Below are positions 51,001 to 60,839 of a stretch of 64,000 bases of DNA, piece by piece. A model generated the notes under the pieces. It was given only the letters and a program-made list of their open reading frames with translations. It was not told the DNA's origin and did not search any database. Every line of letters begins with the position of its first letter. Position 1 is the first letter of the stretch. Where the stretch lies: assembly GCF_000204055.1 (NCBI RefSeq), contig NW_006768863.1, positions 40,568 through 104,567 on the forward strand, given 5' to 3'. The position numbers and the translations under genes are program-made. The DNA is from Melampsora larici-populina 98AG31. Its lineage: Eukaryota; Basidiomycota; Pucciniomycetes; Pucciniales; Melampsoraceae.

Positions 51001-54000
51001 CGTATATCCCGACGAGGGCCAATGGTAAGTGATGGTGCAATCCTTTCTGAGTCGTCGTTTTGGCCATTCTTTGCTGATTCCCAACTCGTTTGATCTCACA
51101 GACCAGTTCAACGTTTGTTAAGTTATCCCGGTCATGTTAAGTTATCCCGGTCATCAAGTTCAGTCGTCTTCGTTATAATTTTACTTTTATGAAGTATATG
51201 TATTTCACGATTTATTACCTTCATATCCTTTGTTGCCTTCTTATATGTTTTCTTGCACCAAATTGCTTTCTTTCACCAAATCGCCAATATGTGTCTCCTT
51301 AAGATATGAAATTGAATGTGTCTCTCATGGTGTCTGTCTGTTTGCTTTTGTTTCCAACACACGTGACTTAAGAAATTAGTATGAAATTGAATGTGTCTCT
51401 CATGGTGTCTGTTTGTTTCCTTTTGTTTCCAACACACCTGTTTCCTTTTGTTTCCAACACACGTGACTTAAGAAATTAGTATGAAATTGATTGTGTCTCT
51501 CATGGTGTTTGTTTGTTTCCTTTTGTTTCCAACACACGTGACTTAAGAAATTAGTATGAAAATAGTATTAGTTGTTTCTTTTTATAATCATCTAAAAAGC
51601 GTGAGTGTGACATTTCAAAATCCAATGATCAAGCACCTCGCATGAGAGTAAACAAAGTGAGAGTACATAGCCCATTCATTGCAAGGTACTAGACAGACTT
51701 ATAATGGCAAGAAAGATTAGAAACACGAAACAAAGAGGAGGAAGAGAAAAACAAACACCGAACCGATCACTCACATAACCAAAGGGAAGACACGGCAAAT
51801 AACGAAAGAAAGAAAGAAGATTTCAAAAAGAAGAGAAAAAACAAGGCCAAGAAAACAAAACCAATTGAACCTCTCGAATGAATAAAACCTCATTGCACAA
51901 TTGGGAGGCCGCCCGATTCCCAGTTGTACGCTACGGCGTGATCTCGCACAGCCTCCCTTTTAGATCTACCACGTTCCATCATACCCAAATCTGAAACCGC
52001 CTCGCGATTGCTTTCTAGGCCGGCTTCACCTCTGTCTGCCAAGATCAGATCATCCGGCTCATCCTCCCATGCATTGCCGAGTCCTGCCAACATGTTGTGG
52101 AGTATGATGCAACAGCGTACCCATCGCAAGATATGGACCATATCTTCTCGCCGATTGAGAGCCAAACGTAGCCCTTGAAGAGACGCCCACCGAGCCTTCA
52201 GGATACCGATGCAATGCTCGTTGCGGACGCGAGCCTTCGCAACACACCAGTTAAACTGCCTGTTGCGCTCAACGTACGCTGCCTGGCCTTTGTATGATGG
52301 CACAACAGTTTCCGAAGGAAGATATGCGGAGTCCGCTATTATGTATTCCCCTATGTAAGGACACGAGGTTTCAGTCGATCGATTTGAACAAACAGCTCAA
52401 AGTGAGAAAGAGGTGACTGACCTTTGTCAAAATATTTATGTTGATTGTTTGAAACATCTGTTTTGCCATAAACCGTACTATCACAGCACGAACCCGGCCA
52501 TCCCCCATAAACATAAGTTATTCTCCTGTCGCAATCACATATAATCTGAACATTGATGGAGTAACGGTGCTTTCGATCAAAAAACACCTCGCCATCACGT
52601 CCCGGTCGCTGGAAGAGGGGGATAGTAGTGCCATCCACAAATCCCACACACCCGGGGAATCCGTCGCGTTCAAGGACCTTGGAAATCGCTTTGCGTCGAT
52701 CCGATTTGGGCCATGAAACATAGTGATCGCCCGCGTTGAGAATGGCGGATATAACCCTGCGGGTGCAGTTGACCACCGAGCCACGTCCTACTTTGTAGTT
52801 TCTCGCAAAACGTCCGACAGAGGCGCCATTACCGTTGCTTCCTAGACGTTCAAGTGTCATCGCGAGTTGCTGTATCACCGGAGGTTGAGGATTGTGGGTA
52901 TTACATTGAAAGACAGGATCTTGATGTATCAAATTCAAAAGCGCGAGGAATCCTTCTGGGGTTGTTCGCATGGCCTGACGAAAGTCTGTCCTTCTGGTAT
53001 GCAACATATCGCGCAGGTCGAATGGGTTGGCCAGTTGGACTCGAAATCAAGGCTGGAGATAACGCCTGGAGATGATAGTAGACAGCATATCACCCCACTG
53101 CAACTCGTCGTCAAAAAGCTCGTCATACAAGGTCGCCATCAAGTTGTCAGATGGAAAATAAAACCTTCCATCACTAGGGTCTAGTTGGCGGTCTTCATGT
53201 CCCGGCGTGTCTGTCGCCGCATTCATATGAGCGAACAAACACAAGGTGGTCAGATCTCGTATGGCGGTCACTCGGTCAGATACTCGAGGCATGGTGAGGA
53301 AAATGAGCAGGAGGAACGCAGAAGACTTGACGTGTGAAAGAGGTGGGTATGTTTGATGCGAGGTGGATATCAGTTAGACAGAGGACGTCAGAACGATTTA
53401 CCAAGTGTCTCCAAAAAAAACATGTTTGGAAAAAAAGCACTTGGCAAACGCACTAACGAGGTGATCGAGGATGTCAAATCAGGAACACATGGAGGTTTTT
53501 CCAAGGTTGTACCTGATTTTACAAGGCCGTAAAACCACATTTTACGGCCTCTGCCACTCTGCGAACGCAAAAAGACAGGCGCGAACACACCTAAAATTTG
53601 TGTTTGCTCAAGCGCGGCGCATTGTCCGCGACTTTGGACTTGAACTGCCCTAATTTAAAGCGTCATATTGTAGACGAAGATGAAGATAGCATGGCCGAAT
53701 TTGACTTGACACCCGAGGATTTGGAGCTCCTGGATTCAATTGAAAAACGCGGTGAGTTCCGTTGTAGCAATAAGAGATGAAATTAACTAAAACAATATCT
53801 ATCTAACACATTTTTTTAGTTAATTTCATACCATCCCCGGTCGTTTCCCAAGAGAAGTCTGAGTTGACTTCTCAAGGGCCTTCAGACGTTGAGGATCAGG
53901 TACTCAGTACCCAACCAGTCGGTTCTTCTTTCTCTACCAATGTCAGTTTGTCTCCCCATGGTGGAAATGAAAGTAGCGTAATTATTGGTACGTACGGTAA

Positions 54001-54362
54001 AATTTGCCCTAACAAGTATAATCTATATATTGATAATGTACTTTAATATCTCTTCGCACAGAACAACCGGTCGAACAGGGTTGTAGTCACAAAGTCATGC
54101 CAATGAATCATGAGGCACTATCAAATGCCAGCGCCACCGCGTCTTCGAGTGTTATTGGAATTGCTACAAAACCTACATTTATTGATGATAACCATAAACT
54201 CGAATGCGTGATTGTGAGTGTAATTTTGATTAACGCAACATCTTTAATTTGCGAATATTGGCCATGTCAATTGATAATAATTCGTTTTTCCCGTAGGTGG
54301 ATGAAGATATATTGGGATATTACCATGAGCCTCAATCTCATGGTTACGCTAACATCATGTAG
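48060..54362 (+). CDS. Zinc-knuckle protein 1, intron 1 filled by a Harbinger element
   Basis: Model 48060-48393, 53674-53751, 53820-53987, 54062-54213 and 54297-54362, giving 265 aa. All junctions are GT..AG and in phase even across the 5.3-kb first intron. Exon 1 has T-P-A-D-L-A-W-F, R-S-K-S-E-V-F-P and C-Y-T-C-N-K-F-G-H-S-R ending in a further Cys, a CCHC-like knuckle. W-R-R-T-V-N-G-L-S-Y-S-K-D follows. Exon 2 has an acidic patch and D-L-E-L-L-D-S-I-E. The same order of motifs occurs in the paralog at 60840, where intron 1 is only 70 nt, which supports this joining. It may bind nucleic acid; function unknown. Whether such a long intron is still spliced is open. Confidence 0.65.
49297..51028 (+). 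CDS. Harbinger accessory protein (Myb/SANT-like ORF)
   Basis: Three exons: 49297-49326, 49408-50137 and 50211-51028, giving 525 aa. A basic Arg-rich N-terminus is followed by a helical region (D-Y-Q-T-I-V-A-Y-L-G, then L-K-R-F-K-S-K-Y-S-K-T) as in Myb/SANT-like proteins that partner Harbinger transposases. The middle is acidic and Ser/Pro-rich. The C-terminus (about residues 430-510) is a charged coiled-coil with runs of Glu, Arg and Lys. Harbinger elements need such a partner to bind their ends and bring the nuclease to the nucleus. It converges with the transposase. The reading frame is intact, in contrast to the transposase. Confidence 0.65.
51308..51560 (+). repeat. Tandem repeat between the Harbinger genes
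   Basis: Three copies of a unit of about 73-100 bp beginning ATGAAATTGAATGTGTCTCT and ending ACACGTGACTTAAGAAATTA start near 51308, 51381 and 51481. The second copy has an extra partial block. Confidence 0.8.
51890..53292 (-). pseudogene. Harbinger transposase with a premature stop
   Basis: Exons 53292-52422 and 52350-51890. DDE nuclease motifs: F-V-D-G-T-T-I-P-L (first D), G-S-C-C-D-S-T-V-Y (second), I-I-A-D-S-A-Y (third region) and R-N-E-H-C-I-G-I-L-K (E), which is the DDE_Tnp_4/Harbinger pattern. A TGA at 53047-53049 interrupts R-R-Y-L-Q-P, about residue 82. The frame continues normally after it (F-R-V-Q-L-A-N-P-F-D-L-R-D-M-L), so this looks like one nonsense change, possibly CGA to TGA. 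The full frame would be 443 codons. A start downstream of the stop would keep the DDE domain but lose the N-terminal helices. Confidence 0.75.
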
Positions 54363-54441
54363 CGTAATTTACGCGAAATGGTATATGAAGAACGCCTGTG
54401 GTGAAATTTACCATTTAAATTTTGACGGCCATATATACATT

Positions 54442-54735
54442 TATAGATGGCCTTTATAGGAGGACCACATGCCGTGGTTGTAATTGGAAAGTCAAATGTT
54501 ACTTTATTACTATATATACATGAATTGTCTGAATGAGGTGTTTACCTTTATAGGTGGTCCACACTTCGTGGATCTTGGATATTTAAATATTAACTTATTA
54601 CTATATACATGAAGTGTCTGAAGCAGTTGTTTCCGAAATTTATAGGTGGCCTTGCGACATGCCCTGGTTATTGGATATTAAAATATTATCTTCTTATCTA
54701 TATACATGATTCGTCTGAAGAAGTTGTTTCTCAAA
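54442..54735 (+). repeat. Degenerate tandem repeat, three units of about 95-105 bp
   Basis: Units start TTTATAGRTGG near 54440, 54547 and 54639, and each ends with TATACATGA then TGTCTGAA or CGTCTGAA. It is AT-rich and follows the zinc-knuckle gene stop. The remainder of 54736-55291 holds no supported gene. Confidence 0.6.
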
Positions 54736-55291
54736 TAAGCGTGATAGAGATCAATATAAATTACATGTATTTGTTCAGCTATTTATTTATATATATATAT
54801 CATCCAGCGTGATTGATACGGCCATTTGTTTATGTTGTTAGTCTATGTCTTCCAATTGGTTTTATTGAAGCGAGGAATTGATTATCTGGTTTTGTCTAAA
54901 ACACTGAGTACAGCGAAATTAACAATTTCCAGCCGAAAATATCTCAGCATTTTGGAGGTGATTGGATGTGATCGGATGTGATCGGTAACACCTAATGATG
55001 TTATTCACCATGAAAGATCCTATTTCCCAGTGATGAAGTATCATTATATTGGTCATTTGCGAAACCACATTTGTTTATCAATAATGGGTAACTAATGAAC
55101 CAACACATTAATGATAATGAATCATTGATGTTACGTTTGTCTATCTATTTTGTAAGATATCATCATACTTCACAAAGGACACACACAACGTGAGTGAAGA
55201 TACAAGCCACACAATATATATACATTTGTATCAGATGTGCTGCTAATATTTCGTTCCTGACAGCAATAACTCATAACTCGTGTTAAGCATT

Positions 55292-56688
55292 ATGCCTTCG
55301 CGCAACCAAGGATCAGAACATCTTACTACTTTATCAGATGCTATAACCTCAACGCCTGACATAACGGAACCTCCAACTTCACCCACATCTTCCACTCCAA
55401 TTATTGAATCATGTAAAGACCCCAGCCAACATGCCAGTGGAGTATGTGTTGGCGCGGATAAAACACCTGAGGTACTTGGGGGAACCGATAATCAAGACGA
55501 GAATAACGACACACAGTCTGAAACCATTGTACGTTCTGGTCGAACTTCTTACAAGGCGAGGGCCCCGCGTGCTGTGAGACACAGCAACTCTGAAGGTGAG
55601 TGGGACAAGTTTTATTTATTAGTACTAGTATTAAATAACAATGTCATTGTTCCTACGTCATGGCCTCAGTTGCTTTAGGACCTGGCTTTATAATATTAGT
55701 ATCTAATCCCATCCGCACTTGCACCTTGCGACCGGACTTACCATCAAAACGTGCCGCGTTCCTTTACCACATGAAATACTTTTACGGCGAAGGATCCAAT
55801 CCAACATACGAACCGACTAACTGCACTGCTCTATCTGAGGCAGTTGTTTTATTTCAACTAGGTAATATAGTTGACTTTTCAAAATCCAGAGACGTCAACG
55901 AATGGCAAGCGCGTGAATTACAAGGCGACGGTGTTGAGATTCCGTACGCCAGTGTAGCTAGGTTTCACTTTTCTTGGTCTTATTCGGCTACTTCCGGCAG
56001 GGAAAGAGCCCTTGAGCTTGTCAATGCTCATATTTATGTTGCGAGCATGTTAAAATTGTTCAAAGCGCGGTTACACCAAATGTGGAAGGAGGAATGCCTG
56101 CCTGAGGGTTACTTAGCCCAACAGTTCCGCGAATGGTTCATACGTGCGGCTGCGTTACACGTAAGTGCCTATGTTTGATTTTTTCTCTGGTAACTTATTA
56201 ACATTCGCCATGTGCTGGGTGAACAGGTGCCGCGCGTCTCATGTTTGCAAACTATTGGCTCTCTCGACGATGATGTTCCCCGATGGATGTTGGTGGAAGT
56301 TAAACCTGAATCTGTCAGAACACGTTATGTTTATCAGTCGTGCTTCAGGGACACGTTGCCCAAGTCTGATCCTTGGAAGGCGTTGTTATTTGCATTCATT
56401 CATTATGCCTACCAACATAGTGGCGGAGTGACTTTGATCGGTCAAATAGACTGTGACCAATGGGGTAGTATCTCTAATGTATTATGTTTCAATAAAGCGT
56501 AAGCAATTTGTTAACATCTTATTTGGCACGTATAAACTCACATCTGGTGTCTAATCATTATGCATTTTGTTAGATCGTACTACTTGGAAAATAGTGATAG
56601 AATGGATATGCCTTTTTTTGATTTTAGAGGAGGACATCAATGTGACCAAATATGCAAAGAGATGGGCTTGGCCCGATTAACTCTATGA
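55292..56688 (+). CDS. Alpha-kinase-like protein 2 (divergent)
   Basis: Four exons: 55292-55595, 55679-56160, 56227-56498 and 56574-56688, giving 390 aa. The N-terminus is Ser/Thr/Pro-rich and disordered. The C-terminal half has W-K-A-L-L-F-A-F-I-H-Y-A-Y, L-I-G-Q-I-D-C-D-Q-W-G and G-H-Q-C-D-Q-I-C-K-E-M-G-L, the alpha-kinase C-lobe order with the zinc-type H-x-C-x-x-x-C tail. Exon phases (1, 0, 2) match those of copy 1, so they are true paralogs although the N-terminal sequences have diverged widely. As in copy 1 the usual D-L-Q-G is replaced by I-D-C-D, so activity is uncertain. Confidence 0.6.
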
Positions 56689-56945
56689 TTATTGTTTTTT
56701 TCATTTATTTCGTTACGTATTTTAATTATTTATCAAAATGTGTGTGTCATTCATCTCACTGAATATGTGTATATTTTGAATAGTACTCGCTGCCTCAAGT
56801 GTGTATGTCTTCTCAATGAATCGGTGCCGTTATATATAAAGTATGATGTATTGCAAACATCATAAATTTACAATCCTTTTGATATATATACAAGTGGTGA
56901 GTCAGAACAAAGAAAACAAGAAATGAAACAAACAAAATATAAACT

Positions 56946-59177
56946 TCATGTAACCAATTTAGGTCTCTTAGATTTGTGTTTAACTGCGCTTGCTTTACCA
57001 GGTCCAGATTCACCTGCTTTATCACCTGATTCCGCTGCTTTAGCAGCCTCAGCTTTCTTGGCAGCGACTTCTTTCCTAATTTGCTTCCAAACATGATCGA
57101 ATTGGTTCAACCCATCTTGTACAACGCTTTTGGGGTGTGCTGAAACAAACGCGACAAGTTCGTGTCTCTTGCAGTTGTCCATCCACCGGCGATAAAGGGA
57201 AGCAGTTGACGGTACATAAGTCATTCCTTCGCCGCCAAACAATTGATTCCAGGCGGAGGGAATGCTGATCTTATAGTCTCCGGTAGTGAGTTCAAGAAAT
57301 TTGAGCATCCGCTGCATGCTGACGTTGGTGGGCCACTTTGGGGTCTTTGTGCCTATTGTTTCAGCATGTTCTGATGGGTTGACATTGGGAGTATTGTCGG
57401 CGCGATCTGCTAGAGGTGGAGGTGAAGGGGGTCCTTCGGTTGGTAATTCGGGTGTGGCGCTTGATGAATATGATCGGTTGCGTATAGGCGATGTTGGAGG
57501 TGTAGTTGCTTCTGGTGCAGTACTTTCGGTCAATAACTCAATGATCGGAGGGCAGCCCGGATCGGAATGCCCTAAGGTGTCTAGACGGATATCCGGTTTG
57601 TGCAACGCAATGTTCACAAGTGCGAGTTGTTGATCGAGACCCTTGCATTGGCTCTCTTGGAGAGAGGGAAACATGATAAGGATTCGTCGGCAATCCTCTG
57701 GGTAGGTCTCCAGAATTGATAACCGTAGGCCAATCTACAAGGTAACAGGATGTGGTTGTGTGGTGAGCCAATCCAACACGTTTTGTATCCACTTAATTTT
57801 AATATCCTTAATTTTAATTTCACTTACCCAATGTTGTTCCGCATCACTCCACACTTTCAATCGCTGATTGGATATTACGCCTAACTCTCGCTGTACCATT
57901 TCCGTTAGGTCCTGTGATTGGTCGAGTTGAAATCGGGGCCAGCTGGGTATATATTCTCGCCAAATTTCGCTCTCGATGGATGTTCCCCCGTGGTTCTGTT
58001 TATAATTCTCATGTGAGTAAAGTAATAATACATATATATTTGATACCATGTATTAGGATAATAGGAATCACAACCAACTAACATTGGATGCGCCCCACAC
58101 CACAATGGTAACGGTGTTGTTGGCCTTTTCTATTTCTTCGTTCTGTCTACGCTCGTCCGCTTGGTGCTTGATGGCAAGGGTACGAAAAGCGTAGGCCTGG
58201 TCGCATTGACGCCTGTACGTATTACCACCCCCCTGGGTGGCTGGTATGGCGAAGTGAACATTGTTCGACGCAGGAGGTTGAGGTGGTGTCGGGGTCAAAG
58301 TTAAATCTATGGTAGTTGTGACTGTGGATTTTACTGCTGCCGGTTTGGGTGGTTTGGCCTTGTTCTTGGCTTTGGCCTGGGCGGAGTGTGGTACACACAG
58401 GTGAGTATTCGGATTCAGCTTCACACAGCACTGGATAAATACAAAATTTTCAGTAAGGCATGTGATATGAAGAATTGAGGAAGTAAACTGCTCACGTCGA
58501 AGCATGCCTTGGCGTTACATGCGTTGTTTCTCCGATTCAAGTGACCGCTAGCGGTGCTTCCATCGACCCCACCGCACTGTCCTCCGGTAATTAAACTTGT
58601 GCCGGCCTGGTTTCGACTGACTTGAGGTTGTCCCGTGATTCGAGCAGCGTTTGGGTAAGGCGTTGGAGTGACGGGCGAGCGCGGTTGCTCGCGTGGTGCA
58701 TCATTGGCTGATGGAGGGTATTGCGAGTTGAAGTGAGGGAAAGCGTCGTCGGCGTCGGCCTGTTGGTTCAGCAGATTTTGCAATTCCATTGCAAACACGT
58801 AGTCCTGATCTGTTTGATCGCGCTTCCGTTTCTGTTGCCGAATGAATTGTTGGTTGTGTTTGATGAGGGCTTCGTGATAAATGGCGCGAATATATGTTCG
58901 ACAGTAGCCTCCAAAAGGACACTGCAAAATAAATTCGATTTGATTAGTAACTCACTTGGTTGGGTCCGCCACACGTGATGTTGTCATATCTTACACTAAT
59001 GCCAATCAATGGTCTGTTAGGCTGGTTCTTGGGTTTGTAGTAAGTCGTGGAGTGAGGTGTCTTGCTAGTACAATTAGGTGATTCACAAATCACGCCAGTA
59101 AGTTGACGTTTTCGACTGATATTAATCGGAGGCAGTGGCTTCGACGGGTCCAGAGGTTTCAAGTTTGGGGTCGCCAT
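56946..59177 (-). CDS. KDZ-partner protein, family A copy 2
   Basis: Five exons: 59177-58956, 58921-58496, 58430-58083, 57995-57828 and 57734-56946, giving 650 aa. The first four introns match copy 1 (17427-19499) in position, and the fifth is absent. Shared features: a Cys cluster in exon 1 (C-E-S-P-N-C), C-P-F-G-G-Y-C-R-T at the start of exon 2, C-C-V-K-L opening exon 3, S-W-P-R-F-Q-L-D-Q in exon 4, an L-R-L-S-I-L-E-T-Y-P block opening exon 5, and a C-terminal W-P...A-W...F-G...Y-R segment. The tail is Lys-rich. Function unknown; possible zinc and DNA binding. It sits about 400 nt inside the right inverted repeat of element 2 and points inward. Confidence 0.7.
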
Positions 59178-59571
59178 GATCAGAAATAATGATCGATTTA
59201 ATGATACGGGAGGGGATGTGCGTCGTTAATTTATTGTTTGTTCTTTAATAATATCTGCGCGTGGGTTGAAATATCTACATTGGACGTACTTATTCCCGTG
59301 AGGCCTCTTTCATTGTCACTGATGTGTGGTGTTGGAGGTGAGATGTTGGCCAATCGGTCTTCCTTGATGAAATGTGACCGGAACGGAGGATGAGCACGCC
59401 GTTTTAAATGCCATTCGGAAGGTCAGGTGGGTGGGATCGCCGGATGAGCCTCGTCGACGACGCAAGCAGATGAGTAAATCTCTTTTCGTCAGTGTCGTGT
59501 GATACATGTCACTCATTTCCAGATTGGGATGGCTGCGATTTGTAAGTAGCCGAAAAGTAGTGAGTAGCAGT

Positions 59572-59598
59572 AGCCGCTACAAAATTTCACAGCCCTTC
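59572..59598. repeat. Right inverted repeat of candidate element 2
   Basis: Complementary to 42200-42228 with a few mismatches and one gap. Neighbouring bases contain several GTAGC/GTAGT motifs, as subterminal transposase sites often do. Confidence 0.5.
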
Positions 59599-59606
59599 GG
59601 ATACTC

Positions 59607-60839
59607 CCTTGAATTAATACTCCGGTCATTAAAAAAGCGCTATCAGAAATGATAATTGAATGGCTACCGTTCTCCATAATTGTCAAATCGAGAGTATCAA
59701 AGTTGGCATTTGTGGCCACGCATTGACTCGCGTACACACGTCAACCCAGTACTACCTGTGATGGGACGTCGACCTAGGATAGAATGTCAACCAAAGTTAA
59801 AATGCTATGACTACAACTTACGGAATTGAGAACCCAAAATATCCCTGTTAACCGCAACGGAAGATAGTCACCATCCAGTGGTACATTTTGAGCTTGTGGA
59901 CGTGCCATCTCGTTGACGCAGAGGCTTTGCGGTATTACAGAACTTTGATTTGTTTTGATGGAGCTTCATTACGTCAGGGTCTCAGTTTCAACGTAACGCT
60001 ATGTACACGGTGCATACCCCGGACAGGGTACCTCAAACCGCGGGCCATCACGGCTCAGTGAACCTCAATGGGACGACATCGTTTCGGTACCAATATCAAA
60101 GATCAATGTAACATCAGAAGTGCCAATGTCGCAGAGCCTCCGCAGAGCTGGCTGACGATTTGCAGCAACAGTAGAAGTCTGTGGAGGCTATATTCGAAGA
60201 ACATAACTGCAACGGTAATTGTCATGAGGGGACCAAGTAAAATATGGGGCCCGAGATTTTTACAGACTACGATTTACAGACAATAATGTCTGTAAATCGT
60301 GATGTCTGTAAAAATCAACTTTCTCCCGGAGAAAGTTGATTTTTACAGACATTCTCAAAGGAGGAATGATCGCAAGGGAAAATGGATGTATGATATCGAC
60401 TGCAAAATTCTGCGGTGGGTGTCCAAAGTCGAATTTTGCGATTCTTATTTCGAAGTTTTTGCAGACGTTAATGTCTGTAAGGAAAAAAGATGCGTAAAAG
60501 TCAATAAAGTGCCTTTATTATGCAAATTTGCAGAGCATCCATCACAGACGTTTTGTTCCGTAAAAAAGGGTGTCTGCAAATATATTTCTCACGAGGGTAA
60601 TATTGAATTTTACAGCTCTTATTCCGAGCATAATATGACCAAACCAAAAGTCAAAGGAGTTGGACTTAGGATATCAAGAACGTTATGATATCATTAAGAC
60701 ACAATATCCTAACGGGAAGACTTGTTCGAGAAGACTCCTTCAGATCATTCCAAGTCGTTCTTAATCAACGTTCTCCATTCCACATTACCTTAGTGAACAT
60801 CCAATCCCCATCTCCTCCATCATAAACATTAACAACATC
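59607..60839. other. Intergenic with palindrome cluster
   Basis: Two adjacent perfect stem-loops lie at about 60268-60300 (TTTACAGACA against TGTCTGTAAA) and 60303-60350 (AACTTTCTCC against GGAGAAAGTT within longer arms). Related TGTCTGTAA/CAGACGTTA motifs recur to about 60585. A Cys-rich frame at 60299-60688 overlaps the stems and is not called as a gene. Confidence 0.6.

Larger units (their letters stand above)
48446..53650. mobile_element. Harbinger-type transposon inside an intron
   Basis: Terminal inverted repeats GGGCAGTTCAAG (48446-48457) and its complement (53639-53650) enclose 5205 bp. TAA follows the right end (53651-53653) and occurs at 48441-48443, two bases outside the left end. 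This is compatible with the 3-bp TWA target of PIF/Harbinger elements. Inside are the two genes expected of the superfamily: a DNA-binding accessory protein (plus) and a DDE nuclease (minus), converging on a short tandem repeat. Confidence 0.75.
42193..59606. mobile_element. Candidate cargo-carrying KDZ element (element 2), about 17.4 kb
   Basis: Inverted repeats bracket the block. The left copy, about 42200-42228 (core TTTTGTAGCCGCTACT), is complementary to about 59572-59598 (core TTTTGTAGCGGCTACT on the minus strand), with about 24 of 28 positions matching. Both sides continue with subterminal GTAGC/GCTAC motifs. Inside lie the KDZ transposase (left end) and family A gene (right end), both pointing inward. 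Between them are two alpha-kinase-like genes and a zinc-knuckle gene carrying a Harbinger insertion. No target duplication was recognised, so the ends are approximate and the unity of the block is inference. Confidence 0.45.

Noticed and set aside
60299..60688. 129-residue Cys-containing frame
   Set aside because: It starts within perfect stem-loops and shows no splice context or similarity; more likely transposon-end DNA.
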